Source: Hydractinia symbiolongicarpus (Eukaryota > Cnidaria > Hydrozoa > Anthoathecata > Hydractiniidae). From it: a stretch of DNA of 64,000 bases. The notes under the pieces are model-generated. The model was not told where the DNA came from. It saw only the letters and a program-made list of their open reading frames with translations, and did no database searches. Where the stretch lies: assembly GCF_029227915.1 (NCBI RefSeq), contig NC_079887.1:17421650-17485649 (forward strand). Reading direction: 5' to 3'. This document shows, piece after piece, positions 34,901-47,460 of this stretch. Made by a program: the position numbers and the translations under genes. How positions within the stretch are numbered: the first letter of the stretch is position 1; the number at the start of each line of letters is the position of its first letter.

Positions 34901-35625
34901 GCGTAGTTGACTGTGTTTTAATGACATGACGCAATGGAAAACGATTTGGGAAGTCGTATTCCATTGAGAGTGAAAGGATTAGGCCAATGGTAACCTGCGC
35001 AGGCATGAGGAGCGACGTGATTTTTTAACGCCTTTATTAGGTGTCAAAAGACCATATTACGGCCTTTAGAGGCCTATAATCGTAGTTGAAGGTGTTATAA
35101 AGCCACGGCGCAATGGAAAACGACTTGGGAAGTCGTAGTCCATTACAGCGTTTGGACGCCTGTGCACGTAGTTGACTGTGTTTTAAAGACATGGCGTAAT
35201 GGAAAATAACTTGGTACGTCGTAGTCTATTGAGAGTGGAAGGATTAGACCAATGGTAACCTGCGCAGGCACGTGGAACCACGTGATTTACGTACAAGGCT
35301 TTTATTAAGCATCAAAAGGCCATATTACAGCGTTTAGATGCTTGTGAGCGTAATTGACTGCGTTTTAAAGACATGACGCAATGAAAAACTATTTGGGAAG
35401 TCGTAGTCCATTGAGAGTGGAAAGATTCGGCCAATGGTAACCTGCGCAGGCACGAGGAACCACGTGATATTTCTTAAGGCCTTTATTAGGCGTAAAAAGG
35501 CTATTTTACGGCCTTTAGAAGCCTGAACGCGTAGTTGACGGTGTTATAAGGCTATCGCTCAATGGAAAACGACTTGGAAAGTCGTAGTCAATTAAGAGTG
35601 GAAGGGTTAGACCAATGGTAAACAG
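31103..35625 (+). repeat. HOR E: two tandem copies of a 2,261-bp unit
   Basis: Copy 1 is about 31,103-33,363 and copy 2 about 33,364-35,625. Position 31,271 corresponds to 33,532 and 31,821 to 34,082. The unit includes one 910-bp-type block, several other monomers and one truncated monomer (joins at 32,882 and 35,143), giving about 12.5 monomers. It overlaps the last HOR D copy, so HOR D was partly carried along in this duplication. Confidence 0.92.
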
Positions 35626-36026
35626 CGCAGGCACGTGGAACCAGGTGTTTTACGTGTAAGGCCTTTATTAGGCATCAAAAGTTCATATTACAGTCTTTAC
35701 AGGCCTGTGCGCGTAGTTGACTGTGTTTTAATGACATGACGCAATGGAAAACGATTTGGGAAGTCGTATTCCATTGAGAGTGAAAGGATTAGGCCAATGG
35801 TAACCTGCGCAGGCATGAGGAGCCACGTGATTTTTTTAACGCCTTTATTAGGTGTCAAAAGACCATATTACGGCCTTTAGAGGCCTATAATCGTAGTTGA
35901 AGGTGTTATAAAGCCACGGCGCAATGGAAAACGACTTGGGAAGTCGTAGTCCATTACAGCGTTTAGACGCCTGTGCACGTAGTTGACTGTGTTTTAAAGA
36001 CATGGCGTAATGGAAAATAACTTGGT

Positions 36027-36031
36027 ACATC
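36027..36031 (+). other. Paralogous empty target site 1 (ACATC)
   Basis: GGTACATCGTAGTC occurs uninterrupted here in the same HOR context as the retroelement junction. Most related monomers read GGTACGTCG instead, so the A marks close kinship with the occupied unit. Confidence 0.85.
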
Positions 36032-36837
36032 GTAGTCTATTGAGAGTGGAAGGATTAGACCAATGGTAACCTGCGCAGGCACGTGGAACCACGTGATTTA
36101 CGTACAAGGCTTTTATTAAGCATCAAAAGGCCATATTACAGCGTTTAGATGCCTGTGAGCGTAATTGACTGCGTTTTAAAGACATGACGCAATGAAAAAC
36201 GATTTGGGAAGTCGTAGTCCATTGAGAGTGGAAAGATTCGGCCAATGGTAACCTGCGCAGGAACGAGGAACCACGTGATATTTCTTAAGGCCTTTATTAG
36301 GCGTAAAAAGGCTATTTTACGGCCTTTAGAAGCCTGAACGCGTAGTTGACGGTGTTATAAGGCTATCGCTCAATGGAAAACGACTTGGAAAGTCGTAGTC
36401 AATTAAGAGTGGAAGGGTTAGACCAATGGTAAACAGCGCAGGCACGTGGAACCAGGTGTTTTACGTGTAAGGCCTTTATTAGGCATCAAAAGTTCATATT
36501 ACAGTCTTTACAGGCCTGTGCGCGTAGTTGACTGTGTTTTAATGACATGACGCAATGGAAAACGATTTGGGAAGTCGTATTCCATTGAGAGTGAAAGGAT
36601 TAGGCCAATGGAAACCTGCGCAGGCATGAGGAGCCACATGATTTTTTGAACGCCTTTATTAGGTGTCAAAAGACCATATTACGGCCTTTAGAGGCCTATA
36701 ATCGTAGTTGAAGGTGTTATAAAGCCACGGCGCAATGGAAAACGACTTGGGAAGTCGTAGTCCATTACAGCGTTTAGACGCCTGTGCACGTAGTTGACTG
36801 TGTTTTAAAGACATGGCGTAATGGAAAATAACTTGGT

Positions 36838-36842
36838 ACATC
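36838..36842 (+). other. Paralogous empty target site 2 (ACATC)
   Basis: A second uninterrupted copy of the insertion site, exactly 811 bp after the first, with the same diagnostic A and the same flanks. Confidence 0.85.
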
Positions 36843-39800
36843 GTAGTCTATTGAGAGTGGAAGGATTAGACCAATGGTAACCTGCGCAGGCACGTGGAAC
36901 CACGTGATTTACGTACATAGCTTTTATTAAGCATCAAAAGGCCATATTACAGCGTTTAGAGGCCTGTGACCGTAGTTGACTGCGTTTTAAAGACATGACG
37001 CAATGAAATAGGATTTGGGACGTGGTAATCCATTGAAAGTGGAAGAATTAGACCAATGGTAGCCTGCGCAGGCACGTGGAAACACGTGATTTACGTGTAA
37101 GGCATTTATTAGGCATCAAAAGGCCATATTACAGTCTTTACAGGCCTGTGCGCGTAGTTGACGGTGTTATAAGGCTATCGCTCAATGGGAAATGCCTTGG
37201 GACATCGTAGTACATTAAGAGCGGAAGGATTAGAACAATGGTAACATGCGCAGGCACGTGGAACCACGTGATTTAAGTGTAAGGCCTTTATTTGGCGTCA
37301 AAAGGCCATATTACGGTCTTTAGAGGCCTGTTAGCGCAGTTGACGGTGTTTTAAAGCCATGGCGCAATAGAAAACGACTTGGGAAGTCGTATTCCATTGA
37401 CAGTGGAAGGATTAGACCACTGGTAAACAGCGCAGGCACGTGGAACCTGTGACTTACGTGTAAGGCCTTTATTAGGCATCAAAAGGCCATATTACAGTCT
37501 TTACAGGCCTGTGCGCGTAGTTGACTGTGTTTTAATGACATGACGCAATGGAAAACAATTTGGGAAGTAGTCCATTGAGAGTGCAAGGTTTAAGCCAATG
37601 GTAACCTGCGCAGGCACGAGGAACCACGTGATTTTTTAAAGGCTTTTAATGGGCGACAAAAAGGCCATTATACGGCCTTTAGAGGCCTATAAGCGTAGTT
37701 GACGGTGTTATAAAGCCATGGCGCAATGGAAAACAACTTGGGAAGTCGTAGTCCATTGAGAGTGGAAGGATTAGACCAATGGTAAACAAGCCAGGCACGT
37801 GGAAGCACGTGTTTCACATGTAAGTCCTTTATTAGGCATCAAAAGGCCATATTACGGCCTTTAGAGGCCTATAAGCGTAGTTGACGGTGTTATAAAGCCA
37901 TGGCGCACTGGAAAACGACTTGGGAAGTCGTAGTCCATTGACAGTAGAAGGATTAGACCAATGGTAAACAAGCCAGGCACGTGGAACCTGTGATTTACGT
38001 GTAAGGCCTTTATTTGGCGCCAAAAGGCCATATTACGGCCTTTAGAGGCCTGTTAGCGTAGTGGACGGTGTTATAAAGCCATGGCGCAATGGAAAACGTC
38101 TTGGGAAGTCGTAGTCTTTTAAGAGTGGAAGGATTAGACCAATGGTGAACAGGGCCGGCACGTGGAACCACGTGTGTTACGTGTAAGGCCTTTATTAGGC
38201 ATCAAAAGTCCATATTACAGCGTTTAGATGCCTGTGAGCGTAGTTGACTGCGTTTTAAAGACATGACGCAATGAAAAACGATTTGGGAAGTCGTAGTCCA
38301 TTGAGAGTGGAAGGATTCGGCCAATGGTAACCTGCGCAGGCACGAGGAACCACGTGATATTTCTTAAGGCCTTTATTAGGCGTAAAAAGGCCATTTTACG
38401 GTATTTAGAAGCCTGAACGCGTAGTTGACGGTGTTATAAGGCTGTCGCTCAATGGGAAAAGCCTTGGGACATCGTAGTCCATTAAGAGCGGAAGGATTAG
38501 AACAATGGTAACCTGCGCAGGCACGTGGAACCACGTGATTTAAGTGTAAGGCCTTTATTAGGCGTAAAAAGGCCATTTTACGGCCTTTAGAAGCCTGAAC
38601 GCGTAGTTGACGGTGTTATAAGGTTATCGCTCATTGGGAAACGCCTTGGGAAGTCGTAGTCCATTGACAGTGGAAGGATTAGACCAATGGTAAACAGCAC
38701 AGGCAGATGGAACCTGTGATTTACGTGTAAGGCCTTTATTTGGCGCCAAAAGGCCATATTACAGCCTTTAGAGGCCTGTTACGTAGTTGACGGTGTTATA
38801 AAGCCACGGCGCAATGGAAAACGTCTTGGGAAGTCGTAGTCTTTTAAGAGTGGAAGGATTAGACCAATGGTGAACAGCGCCGGCACGTGGAACAACGTGA
38901 ATTACGTACAACGCTTTTATTAAGCATCAAAAGGCCATACTACAGCGTTTAGAGGCCTGTGTGCGTAGTTGACTGTGTTTTAATGACATGACGCAATGGA
39001 GAGCGACTTGGGACGTCGTATTCTTTTGAGAGTTGAAGGACTAGACCAATGGTAACCTGCGCAGGCACTAGGAACCACGTGATTTTTTAAGGCTTTTATT
39101 GGGCGTAAAAAGGGCATAATACGGCATTTAGAGGCCTGTTAGCGTAGTTGACGGTGTTATAAAGCCATGGCGCAATGGAAAACGTCTTTGGAATTCGTAA
39201 TCCATTAAGAGTGGAAGGATTAGACCTATGGTAAACAGCGCAGGCACGTGAAACCACGTGTTTCACATGTAAGTCCTTTATTAGGCATCAAAAGGCCATA
39301 TTACAGTCTTGGGACGTCGTAGTCCTAATAAGAGTGGAAGGTTTAGAACAATGGTAACCTGCGTAGGCACGTGAAACCACGTGTTTTAAGTGTAAGGCCC
39401 TTACTAGGTGTCAAAAAGCCATATTACGGCCTTTAGAGGCCTATAAGCGTAGTTGACGGTGTAATAAAGCCATGACACAATGGAAAACGCCTTGGGACGT
39501 CGTAGTCCATTGAGAGCGGAAGGATTAGAGCAATGGTAACCTGCGCAGGCACGTGGAACCACGTGATTTAAGTGTGAAGGTTTTACTAGGTGTCAAAAGG
39601 CCATATTTCGGCCTTTAGAGGCCTATAAGCGTAGTTAACGATCTTATAAAGCCATGGCGCAATGGAAAACGACTGTGGAAGTCGTAGTCGATTGACAGTA
39701 GAAGAATTAGACCAATGGTAAACAGCACAGGCACGTGGAACCTGTGATTTACGTGTAAGGCCTTTATTTGGCGCCAAAAGGCCATATTACGGTCTTTAGA

Positions 39801-41367
39801 GGCCTGTTAGCGTAGTTGACGGTGTTATCAAGCCATGGCGCAATGGAAAACGTCTTGGGAAGTCGTAGACTTTTAAGTGTGGAAGGATTAGACCAATGAT
39901 GAACAGCGTCGGCACGTGGAACCACGTGTGTTACGTGTAAGGCCTTTATTAGGCATCAAAAGTCCATATTACAGCGTTTAGATGCCTGTGAGCGTAATTG
40001 ACTGCGTTTTAAAGACATGACGCAATGAAAAACGATTTGGGAAGTCGTAGTCCATTGAGAGTGGAAAGATTCGGCCAATGGTAACCTGCGCAGGCACGAG
40101 GAACCACGTGACATTTCTTAAGGCCTTTATTAGGCGTAAAAAGGCTATTTTACGGCCTTTAGAAGCCTGAACGCGTAGTTGACGGTGTTATAAGGCTATC
40201 GCTCAATGGGAAATGCCTTGGGACATCGTAGTACATTAAGAGCGGAAGGATTAGAACAATGGTAACCTGTGCAGGCACGTGGAACCACGTGATTTAAGTG
40301 TAAGGCATTTATTTGGCGTCAAAAGGCCATATTACGGTCTTTAGAGGCTTGTTAGCGCAGTTGACGGTGTTTTAAAGCCATGGCGCAATAGAAAACGACT
40401 TGGGAAGTCGTATTCCATTGACAGTGGAAGGATTAGACCACTGGTAAACAGCGCAGGCACGTGGAACCTGTGACTTACGTGTAAGGCCTTTATTAGGCAT
40501 CAAAAGGCCATATTACAGTCTTTACAGGACTGTGCGCGTAGTTGACTCTGTTTTAACGACATGACGCAATGGAAAACAATTTGGGAAGTCGTAGTCCATT
40601 GAGAGTGCAAGGTTTAAGCCAATGGTAACCTGCACAGGCACGAGGAACCACGTGATTTTTTTAAGGCCTTTATTGCGCGTAAAAAGGCCATATTACGGCC
40701 TTTAGTGGCCTATAAGCGTAGTTGACTGCGTTTTAAAGACATGACGCAATGGAATACGATTTGGGACGTCGTAATCCATTGAGAGTGGAAGAATTAGACC
40801 AATGGTAACCTGTGCAGGCATGAGGAGCCACGTGATTTTTTTAACTCCTTTATTAGGTGTCAAAAGACCATATTACGGCCTTTAGAGGCCTATAATCGTA
40901 GTTGAAGGTGTTATAAAGCCACGGCGCAATGGAAAACGACTTGGGAAGTCGTAGTCCATTACAGCGTTTAGACGCCTGTGCACGTAGTTGACTGTGTTTT
41001 AAAGACATGGCGTAATGGAAAATAACTTGGTACGTCGTAGTCTATTGAGAGTGGAAGGATTAGACCAATGGTAACCTGCGCAGGCACGTGGAAACACGTG
41101 ATTTACGTGTAAGGCATTTATTAGGCATCAAAGGGCCATATTACAGTCTTTACAGGCCTGTGCGCGTAGTTGACGGTGTTATAAGGCTATTGCGCAATGG
41201 GAAACGCCTTGGGACGTCGAAGTCCATTGAGAGCGGAAGGATTAGAGCAATGGTAACCCTTGCAGGCACGTGGAACTACGTGATTTAAGTGTAAGGCTTT
41301 TACTAGGCATCAAAACACCATATTACAGTCTTTAGAGGCCTGTACACGTAGTTGACGTTGTTATAAA
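36843..41367 (+). repeat. Diverged satellite between HOR F and HOR G
   Basis: About 25 monomers. Scattered relatives of HOR G occur at 37,416 and 40,437 (ACCACTGGTAAACAGCGC variant). Truncation joins are at 39,310 (CAGTCTT to GGGACG) and 40,959 (CCAT to TACAGCG). No gene is seen. Confidence 0.83.
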
Positions 41368-42169
41368 GACATGACGCAATGAAAAACGATTTGGGAAGTC
41401 GTAGTCCATTGAGAGTGGAAGGATTCGGCCAATGGTAACCTGCGCAGGCACGAGGAACCACGTGATATTTCTTAAGGCCTTTATTTGGCGTAAAAAGGCT
41501 ATTTCACGGGCTTTAGAAGCCTGAACGCGTAGTTGACGGTGTTATAAGGCTATCGCTCAATGGGAAATGCCTTGGGACATCGTAGTACATTAAGAGTGGA
41601 AGGATTAGAACAATGGTAACCTGCGCAGGCACGTGGAACCACGTGATTTAAGTGTAAGGCCTTTATTTGGCGTCAAAAGGCCATATTACGGTCTTTAGAG
41701 GCCTGTTAGCGCAGTTGACGGTGTTTTAAAGCCATGGCACAATAGAAAACGACTTGGGAAGTCGTATTCCATTGACAGTGGAAGGATTAGACCACTGGTA
41801 AACAGCGCAGGCACGTGGAACCTGTGACTTACGTGTAAGGCCTTTATTAGGCATCAAAAGGCCATATTACAGTCTTTACAGGCCTGTGCGCGTAGTTGAC
41901 TGTGTTTTAATGACATGACGCAATGGAAAACAATTTGGGAAGTAGTCCATTGAGAGTGCAAGGTTTAAGCCAATGGTAACCTGCGCAGGCACGAGGAACC
42001 ACGTGATTTTTTTAAGGCCTTTATTGCGCGCAAAAAGGCCATATTACGGCCTTTAGTGGCCTATAAGTGTAGTTGACTGCGTTTTAAAGACATGACGCAA
42101 TGGAATACGATTTGGGACGTCGTAATCCATTGAGAGTGGAAGAATTAGACCAATGGTAGCCTGCGCAGG

Positions 42170-42185
42170 CACGTGGATCCACGTG
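42170..42185. repeat. 16-bp perfect palindrome in HOR G copy 1
   Basis: CACGTGGATCCACGTG reads the same on both strands with no spacer. It arises from the usual CACGTGGAACCACGTG by one A-to-T change at the centre. Confidence 0.95.
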
Positions 42186-43076
42186 ATTTACGTGTAAGGC
42201 CTTTATTAGGCATCAAAATTCCATATTACAGCGTTTAGATACCTGTGAGCGTAATTGACTGCGTTTTAAAGACATGACGCAATGAAAAACGATTTGGGAA
42301 GTCGTAGTCCATTGAGAGTGGAAGGAGTCGGCCAATGGTAACCTGCGCAGGCACGAGGAACCACGTGATATTTCTTAAGGCCTTTATTAGGCGTAAAAAG
42401 GCTATTTTACGGCCTTTAGAAGCCTGAACGCGTAGTTGACGGTGTTATAAGGCTATCGCTCAATGGGAAATGCCTTGGGACATCGTAGTACATTAAGAGC
42501 GGAAGGATTAGAACAATGGTAACCTGCGCAGGAACGTGGAACCACGTGATTTAAGTGTAAGGCATTTATTTGGCGTCAAAAAGGCCATATTACGGTCTTT
42601 AGAGGCCTGTTAGCGCAGTTGACGGTGTTTTAAAGCCATGGCGCAATAGAAAACGACTTGGGAAGTCGTATTCCATTGACAGTGGAAGGATTAGACCACT
42701 GGTAAACAGCGCAGGCACGTGGAACCTGTGACTTACGTGTAAGGCCTTTATTAGGCATCAAAAGGCCATATTACAGTCTTTACAGGACTGTGCGCGTAGT
42801 TGACTCTGTTTTAATGACATGACGCAATGGAAAACAATTTGGTAAGTCGTAGTCCATTGAGAGTGCAAGGTTTAAGCCAATGGTAACCTGCGCAGGCACG
42901 AGGAACCACGTGATTTTTTTAAGGCCTTTATTGCGCGTAAAAAGGCCATAATACGGCCTTTAGTGGCCTATAGGCGTAGTTGACTGCGTTTTAAAGACAT
43001 GACGCAATGGAATACGATTTGGGACGTCGTAATCCATTGAGAGTGGAAGAATTAGACCAATGGTAGCTTGCACAGG

Positions 43077-43092
43077 CACGTGGATCCACGTG
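43077..43092. repeat. 16-bp perfect palindrome in HOR G copy 2
   Basis: Same CACGTGGATCCACGTG variant as 42,170-42,185, in the equivalent monomer of the second HOR G copy. Confidence 0.95.
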
Positions 43093-43135
43093 ATTTACGT
43101 GTAAGACCTTTATTAAGCATCAAAAGGCCATATTA

Positions 43136-44539
43136 CAGCGTTTAGAGGCCTGTGCGCGTAGTTGACTGTGTTTTAATGACATGACGCAATGGTGAACGAC
43201 TTGGGACGTCGTAGTCTATTGAGAGTTGAAGGACTAGACCAATGGTAACCTGCGCAGGAACGAGGACCACGTGATTTTTTTAAGGCTTTTATTGGGCGAC
43301 AAAAAGGCCATTATACGGCCTTTAGAGGCCTATAAGCGTAGTTGACGGTGTTATAAAGCCATGGCGCAATGGAAAACGTCTTCGGAAGTCGTAGTCCATT
43401 AAGAGTGGAAGGATTACACCAATGGTAAACAGCGCAGGCACGTGGAACCAGGTGTTTTACGTGTTAGGCCTTTACTAGGCGTCAAAAGGCCATATTACAG
43501 CCTTTCGAGACCTGTAAGAGTAGTTGACGTTGTTAGAAAGCCATAGCGCAATGGGAAACGACTTAGGAAGCCGTAGTCCATTGAGAGCGGAAGGATTAGA
43601 CCAATGGTAAACAGCGCAGGCACGTGGAACCTGTGACTTACGTGTAAAGCCTTTATTATGCATCAAAGGGCCTTATTACAGTGTTTAGAGGCCTGTGCGC
43701 GTAGTCAACTGTGTTTTAAAGACATGGCGTAATGGAAAACGACTTGGTAAGTCGTAGTCTATTGATGGTGGAAGGACCAATGGTAACCAGAGGAGGCTCG
43801 TGGAACCACGTGATTTAAGTGTAAGGCCGTTACTAGCTGTCAAAAGGCCATATTCCAGTCTTTAGAGGTCTGTGCGCGTAGTTGACGGTGTTATAAAGCC
43901 ATGGCGCAATGGAAAACGACTTGGGTAGTTGTAGTTCATTGAGAGTGGAAGGATTAGACTAATGGTAAACAGCGCAGGCACGTGGAACCACGTGATTTAC
44001 GTGTAAGGCTTTCATTAGGCATCAAAAGGCCATATTACAGTCTTTACAGGCCTGTGCGCGTAGTTGACTGTGTTTTAATGACATGACGCAATGGAAAACG
44101 CCTTAGGACGTCGTAGTCCATTGAGAGCGGAAGGATTAGGCCAATGGTAACCTGCGCAGGCACGAGGAAGCACGTGATTTTTTTAAGACCTTCATTAGGC
44201 GTAAAAAGGCCAAAATACGGCCTTTAGAGGTCTGTGCGCGTAGTTGACTGTGTATTAATGACATGACGCAATGGAAAACGCCTTGGGACGTCGTATTCCC
44301 TTGAGAGCGGAAGGATTAGACCAATGGTAACCTGTGTAGGCACGTGGAACCACGTGATTTAAGTGTCAGGCCCTTACTAGGTGTCAAAAGGCCATATCAC
44401 AGCGTTTAGAGGCCTGTGACCGTAGTTGACGGTGCTATAAGGCTATCGCGCAATAGGAAACGCCTTGGGACGTCGTAGTCCATTGAGAGAGGAAGGATTA
44501 GACTAATGGTAACACTCGCAGGCACGTGGAACTACGTGA
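43136..44539 (+). repeat. Diverged satellite after HOR G
   Basis: About eight monomers. The segment near 43,450-43,700 is a diverged relative of 49,050-49,300 (shift about 5,597). A shortened piece lies near 43,770, where GGAAGGACCAATGG lacks the usual ATTAG. No gene is seen. Confidence 0.8.
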
Positions 44540-45060
44540 TTTATGTGTAAGGCCTTTATTTGGCGCCAAGAAGCCATAATACGGCCTTTAGAGGCCTGTT
44601 AGCGGAGTTGACGGTGTCATAAAGCCATGGCGCAATGGAAAACGACTTGGGAAGTCGTAGTCCATTGACAGTGGAAGGATTAGACCAATGGTAAACAGCA
44701 CAGGCACGTGGAACCTGTGATTTACGTCTAAGGCCTTCATTTGTCGCCAAAAGGCCATATTACGGCCTTTAGAGGCCTGTTAGCGTAGTTGACTGTGTTT
44801 TAAAGACATGGCGTAATGGAAAACGACTTGGGACGTCGTAATCCATTGAGAGTGGAAGAATTATACCAATGGTAGCCTGCGCAGGCACGTGGAACGTCGT
44901 GATTTACGTTTAAGGCTTTTATTAGGCATCAAAAGGCCATATTACAGTGTTTAGAGGCCTGTGCGCGTAGTTGACTGTGTTCTAATGACATGACGCAATG
45001 GAAAACGCCTTAGGACGTCGTAGTTCATTGAGGGCGGAAGGATTTGACCAATGGTAACCC
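44540..45060 (+). repeat. Segmental duplication, partner of about 47,238-47,758
   Basis: Positions 44,556/47,254 and 44,881/47,579 give a constant shift of 2,698 bp. Rare variants such as CACGTGGAACGTCGTGATT are shared. Part of the interior (about 44,780-44,830) does not match, so one copy was patched. Confidence 0.8.
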
Positions 45061-45153
45061 TCGCAGGCACGTGGAACCACGTGATTTAAGTGTGAGGCTT
45101 TTAATAGGCATCAAAACACCATATTACAGTCTTTACAAGCCTGTGCGCGTAGT

Positions 45154-47460
45154 TCACTGTGTTTTAATGACATGGCGCAATGGAAACGACTGGAAAAGTC
45201 GTAGTCCATTGAGAGTGGAAGGATTAGACCAATGGTGGCTAGTGCAGGCACGTGGAACCAGGTGATTCACGTACAAGGCTTTTATTAGGCACCAAAAGGC
45301 CATATTACAGTCTTTACAAGCCTGTGCGCGTAGTTCACTGTGTTTTAATGACATGACGCAATGGAAAACGACTTGAAAAGTCGTAGTCCATTGAGAGTGG
45401 AAGGATTAGACCAATGGTGGCCAGTGCAGGCACGTGGAACCAGGTGATTTACGTATAAGGCTTTTATTAGGCACCAAAAGGCCATATTACAGTCTTTACA
45501 AGCCTGTGCGCGTAGTTCACTGTGTTTTAATGACATGACGCAATGGAAAACGCCTTGGAACGTCGTAGTCCATTGAGAGCGGAAGGATTAGACCAATGGT
45601 AAACAGCGCAGGCACGTGGAACCACGTGTGTTACGTGTAAGGCTTTTATTAGGCATCAAAAGTCCATATTGCAGCGTTTAAAGCCCTGTGACCGTAGTTG
45701 ACTGCGTTTTAAAGACATGACGCAATGGAAAACGATTTGGGAAGTCGTAGTCCGTTGAGGGTGGAAGGATTAGGCCAATGGTAACCTGCACGGGCACGAG
45801 GAACCACGTCATTTATGTGTAAGGCTTTTACTAGGCATCAAAACACCATACTACAGTCTTTAGAGGCCTGTACACGTAGTTGACGTTGTTATAAAGCTAT
45901 TTCGCAATGGAAAACGACTTGGGACGTCGTAGTCTATTAAGAGTGGAAGGATTAGAACAATGGTAAACAGCGCAGGCACGTGGAACCACGTGGGTTACGT
46001 GTAAGGCCTTTATTAAGTATCAAAAGTCCATATTACAGCGTTTAGATGCCTGTGACCGTAGTTGACTGCGTTTTAAAGACATGACGCAATGAAAAACGAT
46101 TTGGGAAGTTGTAGTCCATTGAGAGTGGAAGGATTCGGCCAATGGTAACCTGCGCAGGCACGAGGAACCACGTGATATTTCTTAAGGCCTTTATTAGGCG
46201 TAAAAAGGCCATTTTACGGCCTTTAGAAGCCTGAACGCGTACTTGGGAAACGCCTTGGGACATCGTAGTCCATTAAGAGTGGAAAGATTAGACCAATGGT
46301 AACCTGCGCAGGCACGTAGAACCACATGATTTACGTACAAGGCTTTTATTAAGCATCAGAAGGCCATATTACAGTCTTTACAGGCCTGTGCGCGGAGTTG
46401 ACTGTGTTTTAATGACATGACGCAATGGAAAACAATTTAGGAAATCGTAGTCCATTGAGAGTGCAAGGTTTAAGCCAATGGTAACCTGCGCAGGCACGAG
46501 GAACCACGTGATTTTTTTATGGCCTTTATTGGGCGTAAAAAGGCCATATTACGGCCTTTAGAGGCCTATAAGCGTAGTTGACTGCGTTTTAAAGACATGA
46601 CGCAATGGAATACGATTTGGGACGTCGTAATCCATTGAGAGTGGAAGAATTAGACCAATGGTAGCCTGCGCAGGCACGTGGAACCACGTGATTTACGTGT
46701 AAGACCTTTATTAGGCATCAAAAGGCCATATTACAGAGTTTAGAGGCCTGTGTGCGTAGTTGACTGTGTTTTAAAGACATGGCGTAATGGAAAATGACTT
46801 GGTACGTCGTAGTGTATTGAGAGTGGAAGGATTAGACCAATGGTAACCTGCGCAGGCACGTGGAACCACGTGATTTACGTACAAGGCTTTTATTAAGCAT
46901 CAAAAGGCCATATTACAGCGTTTAGAGGCCTGTGCGCGTAGTTGACTGTGTTTTAATGGCATGACGCAATGGAGAACGACTTGGGACGTCGTAGTCTATT
47001 GAGAGTTGAAGGACTAGACCAATGGTAACCTGCGCAGGCACGATGAACCACGTGATTTTTTTTAAGGGTTTTATTGGGCGACAAAAAGGCCATATTACGG
47101 CCTTTAGAGGCCTATAAGCGTAGTTGACGTTGTTATAAAGCCATGGCGCAATGGAAAACGTCTTGGGAAGTCGTAGTTCATTAAGAGTGGAAGGATTAGA
47201 CCAATGGTAACACTCGCAGGCACGTGGAACTACGTGATTTATGTGTAAGGCCTTTATTTGGCGCCAAGAAGCCATATTACGGCCTTTAGAGGCCTGTTAG
47301 TGTAGTTGACGGCGTCATAAAGCCATGGCGCAATGGAAAACGACTTGGGAAGTCGTAGTCCATTGACAGTGGAAGGATTAGACCGATGGTAAACAGCACA
47401 GGCACGTGGAACCTGTGATTTACGTCTAAGGCCTTTATTGGTCGCCAAAAAGCCATATTA
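45154..47460 (+). repeat. Segmental duplication, partner of about 49,849-51,815
   Basis: The first part matches at +4,695 (45,154-45,930 to 49,849-50,625) and the second at about +4,355 (46,300-47,460 to 50,659-51,815). The change of shift shows that about 340 bp, two monomers around 45,960-46,300, are absent from the second copy. A smaller 27-bp deletion lies at 46,240 (GAACGCGTA joined to CTTGGG). Confidence 0.85.

Larger units (their letters stand above)
35221..36842 (+). repeat. HOR F: two tandem copies of an 811-bp, 4.5-monomer unit
   Basis: Copies are 35,221-36,031 and 36,032-36,842; the truncation joins at 35,954 and 36,765 are 811 bp apart. The half monomer explains the non-integer period. 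Both copies end in GGTACATC, the sequence hit by the retroelement at 24,684-24,688. Differences are few (for example near 36,262 and 36,611). Confidence 0.93.
41368..43135 (+). repeat. HOR G: two tandem copies of a roughly 904-bp, 5-monomer unit
   Basis: GACATGACGCAATGAAAAAC at 41,368 recurs at 42,271 (903 bp), and ACCACTGG at 41,791 recurs at 42,695 (904 bp); one extra A near 42,580 explains the difference. Each copy contains a monomer with the fully symmetric palindrome CACGTGGATCCACGTG. Confidence 0.88.

Noticed and set aside
37700-37760. 13-codon frame from GCCATGGCGCAATGG as a conserved micropeptide
   Set aside because: Stop position and residues vary freely between monomers, many have GACATGACGC instead, and no feature beyond a fair ATG context supports translation.
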